From assembly GCA_964553615.1 (NCBI GenBank), contig CAZKMA010000010.1, forward strand, positions 1 to 64,000: a stretch of 64,000 bases of DNA, given 5' to 3'. The stretch is from DATKUC01 sp964553615. Its GTDB lineage: Bacteria > Spirochaetota > Spirochaetia > DSM-27196 > DATKUC01. The translations under genes and the position numbers were made by a program. Below are positions 58,492 through 64,000 of the stretch, piece after piece (within the stretch, counting starts at the first letter, position 1; each line of letters starts with the position of its first letter). The notes under the pieces were generated by a model. That model did no database searches, was not told the origin of the DNA, and saw only the letters and a program-made list of their open reading frames with translations.

Positions 58492-59229
58492 ATGAACAAA
58501 ACGCTGAACGTGCTTATTACCGGCGCGGCAGGAACAATGGGACAGGCAGTTTCGCAATCGTTTGCCGGAGACCACTACCGGCTTGTCATGGTGGACGTGG
58601 ATGATGCGCGCGTTCGCGAAGCGGCAACGCAATTCGGCGAGCGGGCGCACGCGTACAGTTTCGACATCAGCAACTATGCTGCCGTGCAGGAGGCCATGGG
58701 CCGAATCCAACGGGAGGTGGGTGACATTGATATCCTCGTGAACAACGCGGGTATCCTTTCCAACCACAAGGCGCTCGAAACAACTCCCGAGGAATGGCAT
58801 CAGGTGCTGTCTGTGAACGTGGATGGTGCATTCTACCTGAGCCAGGCGGTAATTCCGGCCATGCGCGAAAAGAAGTGGGGCCGGATTATCAACGTGGCAT
58901 CTTTTGCAGCCAAATCCGGCGGAATAACGGCCGGCACCGCGTACTCGGTTTCCAAAGGGGCGCTCATTTCTCTGACCTTCTCTCTTGCTGCTGAAACAGC
59001 GGCCGATGGAATTACGGTAAATGCAATAGCGCCCGCCTACGTGAAGACTCCCATGGTTACCCGGCAGCTCACCGAAGAGCAGCGTGCCGCGGTAATAGCC
59101 AAGATTCCGGTGCACCGATACTGCGAACCGGAAGAGTTCGCACATGTGGTGCAATTCCTCGCATCTCCTCTGGCCGGATTCATTACCGGAGAGGTGATAG
59201 ACCAGAACGGCGGTCTTCAGTTCGATTGA
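58492..59229 (+). CDS. short-chain dehydrogenase/reductase
   Basis: Cytoplasmic SDR of 245 aa. Cofactor motif TGAAGTMG, NNAG at about 83-86, catalytic serine in NVASFAAKSGG and the YSVSK motif. The aspartate in VMVDVDDA suggests NAD preference. The C-terminal YCEPEEFAHVVQFLAS and ITGEVIDQNGG are typical. It ends the polyol operon, 72 nt after the mannitol-dehydrogenase-family gene; a short inverted repeat (GGTTCC...GGAACC, 58431-58457) lies in that gap. Probably a second polyol or ketose dehydrogenase. Confidence 0.92.
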   Translation: MNKTLNVLITGAAGTMGQAVSQSFAGDHYRLVMVDVDDARVREAATQFGERAHAYSFDISNYAAVQEAMGRIQREVGDIDILVNNAGILSNHKALETTPEEWHQVLSVNVDGAFYLSQAVIPAMREKKWGRIINVASFAAKSGGITAGTAYSVSKGALISLTFSLAAETAADGITVNAIAPAYVKTPMVTRQLTEEQRAAVIAKIPVHRYCEPEEFAHVVQFLASPLAGFITGEVIDQNGGLQFD

Positions 59230-59340
59230 GGCCCACAGCTACCCGAAACTGAAGGCGCAGGAGTCAGAGAGAAGCGGGGCCTGGACGTTGCGTAGCTGGA
59301 TACCGCCCTATTGCGCAGTAATTGCTGCCCCATCGGGATG

Positions 59341-59952
59341 TCAGTCCAATTCCTGGATGTCGGTGGAAACGGCGAGGATGCCGGTAATGAGCGGCAACAT
59401 CGAAGCGACCAGTATTTCTTTGGGCGGCCGTTCTTTCCGACTCATCCATTGGGAAGAGACGCCGTAGATTGCACTGCTTGCGGCGGTGGCTATCATCTCA
59501 GGGTCCACCGAGCGGACCGAATCCGTCCGACTTGCCGACGCACGAATCCATGATGAGATCACCTCCCTGAGAAGCTCTTTCACTTCTGTCTCGAGGAGCC
59601 AGTCGAGTTGTTCGTGCGGCGGTTTGCAGTGGGTGTGCAAACCCTCAATGTAGCCGCAAACGGCGAGAATCAGCCGATGTACGGATTGAACGCTGAGGTC
59701 ACTGTTGCAGACACCTTGCGTTGCGAGCTCCTCGGCGAAGTTTCGGCGCACCAATCGCCGAAGGAGCGCGTACTTATCGCAGTAGTGAGCATAGAATGTT
59801 GCTCGATTGATGCCTGCACGTTCGGTTATATCTTGAACGGCGAGTTTTTCGAATCCCTTTTCCCCCAATAAGGCAATAAACGCATCGTCGATCAGTCCCG
59901 TCGTACGCGCTATGCGGGGATCGGTTTTCCTTTCGTTGAGGCCACCTTTCAT
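59341..59952 (-). CDS. TetR-family regulator
   Basis: Repressor of 203 aa. TetR_N helix-turn-helix at about residues 15-60 (LAVQDITERAGINRATFYAHYCDKYALL), followed by a ligand-binding helical domain related to TetR_C_33-type regulators (VKELLREVISSWIRAS). Divergent from a quinone oxidoreductase gene with a 26-bp near-palindrome between them, so it probably represses both genes. Confidence 0.9.
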   Translation of the reverse strand: MKGGLNERKTDPRIARTTGLIDDAFIALLGEKGFEKLAVQDITERAGINRATFYAHYCDKYALLRRLVRRNFAEELATQGVCNSDLSVQSVHRLILAVCGYIEGLHTHCKPPHEQLDWLLETEVKELLREVISSWIRASASRTDSVRSVDPEMIATAASSAIYGVSSQWMSRKERPPKEILVASMLPLITGILAVSTDIQELD

Positions 59953-59991
59953 GCCGCCGTCCTCTCAGTTCTTCACACCCGGCTGGAACTC

Positions 59992-60020
59992 TTTATAAAC
60001 AACACTTGTCGTTTAAACAA
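59992..60020 (-). promoter_or_regulatory. candidate promoter of the tetR gene
   Basis: On the minus strand TTGTTT (60015-60020) and TATAAA (59992-59997), 17-nt spacing. Most of the spacer and the -35 box lie inside the palindrome, as expected for autorepression. Confidence 0.5.
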
Positions 60021-60027
60021 CAAGTGT
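60002..60027. promoter_or_regulatory. TetR operator candidate
   Basis: Near-perfect 26-bp palindrome: arms ACACTTGT and ACAAGTGT around a central GTTTAAAC, one mismatched pair. It overlaps the tetR promoter and a weak divergent promoter (TTTAAA at 60012, TACTAT at 60035-60040) for the oxidoreductase gene. Confidence 0.72.
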
Positions 60028-60138
60028 GTAGCTTTACTATACCATCGAATGTGGCGACCGTCAAAGCAACAGCTGTTTCAAGTCAGGCGCCGAAGGATTG
60101 TACTCGGTCGCCGACGACATGGAACAAAGGAGTAACAT

Positions 60139-61065
60139 ATGCAACAGGATATTCAAGCCGTTCGTTTTCACGAATATGGAGACGCGGACAAGCTTGTCTC
60201 AGACAGGATACCGCGTCCGCAGCCGTCGGCAAACGAGGTGCTGGTAAAGATTCATTATGCGGGCGTCAATCCTGTGGACTGGAAAATTCGAGCAGGGTAT
60301 TTGAAGGATTTCATGCCCGTTTCACTTCCATTTACCCCTGGGATAGACTTCTCGGGCGTTATCGAAGAGATCGGTGCGGGGGTGGAAAACTTCGCGAAGG
60401 GTCAGGCGGTATTCGGAATGGCGCGCGGTGCGTATGCCGAATATGCGGTTGCCTCAGTAGCCGACATAGCCCTCAAGCCGGACACCGTGAGCTGGGAAGA
60501 GGCCGCCGCAGTCCCCGTCGGCGGATTGACCGCCTGGAAAGCCGTCGAAGATGCCGGCGTTTCTGCAGGACAAAAGGTTGTCATCCAGGGGGCCGCCGGA
60601 GGCGTCGGTTCAATTGCGGTTCAGTTTGCACGTATGAAAGGCGCAAAGGTCACCGGAACATCTTCGACCACGAACGTTGCTTTCGTGAAGTCGCTTGGAG
60701 CGGAACAGGGCGTAGACTACACCGGGAATTCGGGCGCCGCTGACATCCGCGGAGCGGATGTCGTTATCGACACTGTCGGAGGGACAACGCTCGATCAGTC
60801 CTACGGTCTCCTGAAGCCCGGTGGAATGCTCGTCACTGTTGCCGGGATGATTTCCGAGGAGAAGACGAAGGAATTCGGAATCCGTGCGCTCTCGTCCGGG
60901 CGCGGTCCGGGTGAGTTGCTGAAACCGATCGCCGATCTTCTGTCAAACGGAAGTCTCAGAGTGGAAGTTGGAAAGATCTTCCCGCTCGCAGAAGCAAAGG
61001 CAGCTCATGAACTGAGCCAGATCGGACATGGAAGAGGCCGCATCCTGCTGAAAGTTGCGGGTTGA
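60139..61065 (+). CDS. NADPH:quinone oxidoreductase-like MDR protein
   Basis: Cytoplasmic zinc-independent MDR reductase of 308 aa. GroES-like N-terminus (VLVKIHYAGVNPVDWKIRAG, PFTPGIDFSGVIEEIG) and the nucleotide motif GAAGGVGS. No zinc-binding cysteines. Likely reduces quinones or enones and is under control of the divergent TetR, a common arrangement for electrophile or oxidative stress. A terminator hairpin follows. Confidence 0.92.
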   Translation: MQQDIQAVRFHEYGDADKLVSDRIPRPQPSANEVLVKIHYAGVNPVDWKIRAGYLKDFMPVSLPFTPGIDFSGVIEEIGAGVENFAKGQAVFGMARGAYAEYAVASVADIALKPDTVSWEEAAAVPVGGLTAWKAVEDAGVSAGQKVVIQGAAGGVGSIAVQFARMKGAKVTGTSSTTNVAFVKSLGAEQGVDYTGNSGAADIRGADVVIDTVGGTTLDQSYGLLKPGGMLVTVAGMISEEKTKEFGIRALSSGRGPGELLKPIADLLSNGSLRVEVGKIFPLAEAKAAHELSQIGHGRGRILLKVAG

Positions 61066-61100
61066 GGCCTGAGGCCAAGGCGATAGATTGGGCCGGGAAC

Positions 61101-61133
61101 AGCATCGTGACAACCTCACGGTGCTCCTTTTTT
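61101..61133 (+). terminator. intrinsic terminator after the oxidoreductase gene
   Basis: Ten-base stem AGCATCGTGA/TCACGGTGCT with one wobble, 5-nt loop, followed by CC and six T. Confidence 0.85.
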
Positions 61134-61221
61134 GGGGGGACATGCCGACCCAATAGTCTCCCCCGTCCGGCGTTGCACGATTGCGGCCGGTCGTGTATCG
61201 TTCGATTGAAGGAACGAAAAG

Positions 61222-61848
61222 ATGGACATTTCGGCAATATTTCGTAACAACAGCGAGTGGGTAGAGCAGAAGATTGCAACGGACACAACGTATTTCGAAA
61301 GACTTTCGCAGGGACAGAACCCGGAGATCCTCTATATTGGCTGTTCGGACAGCAGGGTAACCGCCGAAGAGCTCATGGGCGCAAGTCCGGGCGAGGTGTT
61401 TGTTCATCGCAATATTGCCAATACGGTTTCCAATCTCGATCTGAGTGCGCTTTCGGTCATCGAGTACGCCGTGGAAGTTCTGAAGGTGAAACATATTGTG
61501 CTGTGTGGGCATTACTACTGCGGCGGCGTAAAGGCGGCAATGGAATCGAAGGACATGGGACTCCTGAACCCGTGGCTCAGGAATATCAGGGATGTCTACC
61601 GACTCCATAGACATGAGTTGAACGATATCTCCGACGATGAAGAAAAATACAAGCGACTTGTAGAACTGAACGTTGAAGAGCAGTGCGTGAATGTGCTCAA
61701 GACATCGGTCGTGCAGGTTGCTATTCGATCCAGGAAACTTGTCGTCCACGGATGGGTCTTTGATATTCACACCGGGAGGCTGAAGGATCTCAAGATCGAT
61801 TTCGAAGATAAGCTGCGCGGCATCCGGGAGATCTATCATCTGGATTGA
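61222..61848 (+). CDS. beta-class carbonic anhydrase
   Basis: Cytoplasmic zinc enzyme of 208 aa that interconverts CO2 and bicarbonate. Zinc ligands C41 (YIGCSDSR), H97 and C100 (CGHYYCGG) plus the D43/R45 dyad are all present, as is VHRNIAN. Stands alone downstream of a terminator and is convergent with the pyrophosphatase gene. Confidence 0.94.
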   Translation: MDISAIFRNNSEWVEQKIATDTTYFERLSQGQNPEILYIGCSDSRVTAEELMGASPGEVFVHRNIANTVSNLDLSALSVIEYAVEVLKVKHIVLCGHYYCGGVKAAMESKDMGLLNPWLRNIRDVYRLHRHELNDISDDEEKYKRLVELNVEEQCVNVLKTSVVQVAIRSRKLVVHGWVFDIHTGRLKDLKIDFEDKLRGIREIYHLD

Positions 61849-61912
61849 ATAGTCTGCAGGACGACAACCTGTCAGCCTGCTGGAGCCCATCCGCCCGGCG
61901 AGTTCCTCCGCT

Positions 61913-61934
61913 ATCAACACGGTTGTTGATACTT
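61913..61934 (-). repeat. 22-nt palindromic gene-end element, copy 4
   Basis: On the minus strand reads AAGTATCAACA-ACCG-TGTTGAT, directly after the TAG of the pyrophosphatase gene. Identical over 22 nt to copy 1. Arms extend to 8 bp (TATCAACA/TGTTGATA). Confidence 0.78.
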
Positions 61935-63611
61935 CTAAAGTGTCTTCAGAACATCGAGCAGATATGGGAGAAGCTGCTTCTTTCTTGACAAAACGCCATG
62001 CATCTCAAAGAGATTGTCACCGGTTTTCGGGTAACGGATTGCCTCTGCCACCCGGTCCGCGCCGGAGAAAAGAAGGAGACTCGTTTCCCGCGTAATGTCT
62101 GTTACCAGAAGGCAGGCAAAATCGCAGCCGAGTTGTGAACGGGATTCTTCGAGCGCGCTTGAAATCTCGCCGCTACGGTCCTGGAATCCCTGAAATCCTA
62201 CCATCTCGATCTGGCTCACCACGAACTTGAATCCGGAATCCTCGTAGAGTTTCTGGTCCTGGCGGATGATTGCCGCCGGCCGAGTACCCGTGAGATTGCT
62301 GCCGGCGGCGAACATTTCCTCCCCATAGACGGCAATGTCAACGCCGGCGATTCCCGCAAGCCATCCTGCTATATCGCGGTCGAGCGCAGTTGTGGTAGGT
62401 GATTTCAGAATGACCGTGTCGGACAAAATTGCAGAAAGCATGATTCCCGCCGTTTTTGTATCGGGATCGATACCGTGATTGCGGTACATCTCGGCCACTA
62501 TTGTGCATGTCGAACCGACAACCTTGTTTATGAAGGTTATTGGTGTTTCCGTGCTCCGCGCGCCGAGTCGATGGTGGTCAATGACTTCGAGAATCTGTGC
62601 GTGCTCGGCGCCGTCCACCGCTTGCGAGAGCTCGTTGTGATCAACGAGGATAATTTGAAACTGCGTCTGGCTCAGAAAGTTGACCCGGGTTATGACTCCC
62701 CGAGCAATGCCTTCATCGTCCGTGACAATGAAGCCGCCGGCATTGTATCGTTTGATCTCCCGCTCAGTCCGGCGTACAAGATCGCCCACGCGAAAGACCG
62801 GGTCGGCAGGCTCGAGTTGTCGTTCGAGTGGAGTTGCGTCGTAGATGGCAACGATTGTCTCAAGCAGGGTGCTCGGGAGGAAAAGATATCGGGGGCCTCC
62901 CTGCGACGAGTCCTCTGCGCCTTCGGTCGAGTCGGTTACCCAGCCGTACACGATTGCCATGTCCTGTGGTCCTGCATTATGATCGGCCAAAGTGGAAGAA
63001 CTGTGCTGTGCCGGGACAATGAAGAGCCGCGCACCGGTGTCTACGGCCGCTGCGGTGTCAGGCGCCAACGGGGTTTCTGCAGTTGGGAAACCGTCTATGA
63101 CAGGCGCCACGACAGTCCCGCTGAACGCGTGTGGGAGTGCATGGCCCGGGGCGGTCCAACCGCCGGTTCTGGCGAGCAACTCCTCAGGGTAGAAAGTAAT
63201 CTCGGTGCCGGTCCGTATTCCGGCAAGGTGCTCCGGTGCAGCCGCGAGCGACAGCAGGCTTACCATGCCGAGACAGTGTCCCTGGTCGTCGGTAACCGGG
63301 AGAAAGGAGAACCGTCGTTCGAGCATTGTGGATCTCGCGTTTCCCAGGGCTTCCCGAGGTCTGACTGTGATGAGCTCCCGTTCCCCTATCATAATGTCCG
63401 AAAGTCTCGGGTACACATCAGTCAGGAGAGAGGGTGCGGGGCATCCGAACCGTTCCAGCACGTATCGTGTCTGTGCGTTCAGGTTTCCTGCGCGATAGGG
63501 TCTGGCCGGGGTCCCCAGAAGGGATTTCAGCCGTGCGTATGAAACGGCTGCGCAGATAGAGTCCGTGTCCGGATTTTTGTGGCCTACGACAATGAGCGGT
63601 CTGACTTTCAT
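61935..63611 (-). CDS. family II inorganic pyrophosphatase with CBS/DRTGG insert
   Basis: Manganese-dependent pyrophosphatase of 558 aa. DHH-family metal motifs are GHKNPDTDSI and VIDHHRLGARST, and the DHHA2 signature is SRKKQLLP. Between the two N-terminal parts is a regulatory insert of about 240 residues: one CBS motif (RPREALGNARSTMLERRFSF), a DRTGG-like region and a second CBS motif (GGFIVTDDEGIARGVITRV). Such enzymes are regulated by adenine nucleotides in known relatives. It overlaps the MFS gene upstream by 4 bp. Confidence 0.93.
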   Translation of the reverse strand: MKVRPLIVVGHKNPDTDSICAAVSYARLKSLLGTPARPYRAGNLNAQTRYVLERFGCPAPSLLTDVYPRLSDIMIGERELITVRPREALGNARSTMLERRFSFLPVTDDQGHCLGMVSLLSLAAAPEHLAGIRTGTEITFYPEELLARTGGWTAPGHALPHAFSGTVVAPVIDGFPTAETPLAPDTAAAVDTGARLFIVPAQHSSSTLADHNAGPQDMAIVYGWVTDSTEGAEDSSQGGPRYLFLPSTLLETIVAIYDATPLERQLEPADPVFRVGDLVRRTEREIKRYNAGGFIVTDDEGIARGVITRVNFLSQTQFQIILVDHNELSQAVDGAEHAQILEVIDHHRLGARSTETPITFINKVVGSTCTIVAEMYRNHGIDPDTKTAGIMLSAILSDTVILKSPTTTALDRDIAGWLAGIAGVDIAVYGEEMFAAGSNLTGTRPAAIIRQDQKLYEDSGFKFVVSQIEMVGFQGFQDRSGEISSALEESRSQLGCDFACLLVTDITRETSLLLFSGADRVAEAIRYPKTGDNLFEMHGVLSRKKQLLPYLLDVLKTL

Positions 63612-64000
63612 TTCGGGCCTCCGGCCACAGCAGTTCTCTTGCCCAGAAATAGTGCCGCCAACGCGGCGCTCAGCCAGGCGAATGCGGTGCAGATGTACAG
63701 GATGAGCCGAAAGGTCTGTACGAACGCCCCGTCGATAATGGCGGTTAGCGTGGCGGTCTGACTGGCCGGAATGCCCGCGGGTACGGCGGTATTGCCCAGG
63801 TTGGTCACTTCCCCGGCAAGGGCGGCACGCTGCGGCGCGGTTAGATTCAATCCGGAAGTGTCTGTCATGACACGACTGCCAAAGTGGAAGATCGCAACCG
63901 CGCCAAGAACCGCGAGGAAAAGCACTCCGGCGACACGGCTGACGGCGTTGTTGACACCGGACGCGGTACCGGAGAGGTCCTCTCCAACCGAACTCATGAC
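63608..64000 (-). CDS. MFS transporter (DHA2-like), C-terminal part
   Basis: The reading frame runs off the end of the window; about 130 residues are visible. GTASGVNNAVSRVAGVLFLAVLG is the end of the transmembrane helix pattern typical of EmrB/QacA-type drug:H+ antiporters, and two further hydrophobic segments follow. The loop between them is Ala/Thr-rich. ATGA overlap with the pyrophosphatase gene suggests cotranscription. Confidence 0.82.
   Translation of the reverse strand, partial: VMSSVGEDLSGTASGVNNAVSRVAGVLFLAVLGAVAIFHFGSRVMTDTSGLNLTAPQRAALAGEVTNLGNTAVPAGIPASQTATLTAIIDGAFVQTFRLILYICTAFAWLSAALAALFLGKRTAVAGGPK

Noticed and set aside
1..64000. tRNA, rRNA, riboswitches, insertion sequences and prophage genes
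   Set aside because: I looked for tRNA-like clover-leaf ends, rRNA core sequences, transposase and integrase motifs and common riboswitch cores in the longer gaps (14353-14640, 38759-38973, 51841-52127, 59953-60138) and saw none.

Overview
The window looks like a chromosomal segment of a free-living, carbohydrate-using spirochaete (Spirochaetales/Spirochaetaceae). This is an inference from three things: substrate-binding proteins whose signal peptides end in ANGQKE-, ANGSQESS- or ANGTKESS-like sequences, a high density of sugar ABC and TRAP transporters beside methyl-accepting chemotaxis proteins, and LytS/LytTR-type signalling. Coding density is very high, genes often overlap by 4-20 bp, and GTG/TTG starts are common. 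I see no rRNA, tRNA, CRISPR array, insertion sequence or phage genes, and no gene-free stretch longer than about 300 bp.

Layout. 36-6039 (minus): a CUT1 sugar ABC transporter (binding protein, two permeases) followed by a LytS-like kinase and a LytTR regulator. 6243-7946: a PAS-GGDEF-EAL protein with a degenerate GGDEF. 8083-11065 (minus): a TRAP transporter (DctM, DctQ, DctP). 11165-14352 (minus): a soluble kinase whose sensor is an ABC ATPase domain, overlapping the gene of an NtrC-type sigma54 activator. 14641-19722 (plus), divergent: a CUT2 sugar transporter (XylF-like binding protein, single-domain ATPase, permease) ending in an MCP, with a near-consensus sigma54 promoter and an upstream palindrome. 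19709-26134: two alpha/beta hydrolases, an M20 peptidase, a DUF2059 protein, a ferritin-like/VIT1 protein and an amidase. 26186-30547 (minus): an ABC exporter, an N-terminally extended Lnt and a DUF1232 protein. 30625-35071 (plus): pseudouridine kinase and glycosidase, then a GH2 beta-mannosidase. 35231-38758 (minus): a lipoyl/E3-binding/ketoacyl-ACP synthase III fusion and a fused alpha-beta 2-oxoacid dehydrogenase E1. 38974-43881: a small class III cyclase, a four-gene operon (polysaccharide deacetylase plus NMT1-type ABC transporter) and two small unknown genes. 43871-46219 (minus): a second MCP and a secreted beta-sandwich protein. 46362-50620 (plus): an omptin-like protease, a NarL-type two-component pair and a medium-chain dehydrogenase lacking the usual catalytic zinc ligands. 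50734-59229: a GntR/LacI-type regulator divergent from a polyol operon (CUT1 transporter, FGGY kinase, mannitol-dehydrogenase-family enzyme, SDR), with a perfect 24-bp operator between the two promoters. 59341-64000: TetR and quinone oxidoreductase around a palindrome, a beta-carbonic anhydrase, a CBS-containing family II pyrophosphatase and the end of an MFS transporter.

The strongest candidates for undescribed biology are (i) the ABC-ATPase/histidine-kinase fusion, which could read the state of the divergent sugar transporter and control it through sigma54; (ii) the lipoyl-PSBD-KAS III fusion next to a fused E1, which suggests direct hand-over of acyl groups from a 2-oxoacid dehydrogenase to fatty-acid initiation; and (iii) a 22-nt palindromic element found four times, always 0-6 nt after a stop codon, in the same orientation relative to its gene, and only between convergent genes. 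All four operons in which a binding-protein gene is followed by a gap before the next transporter gene carry a hairpin in that gap.
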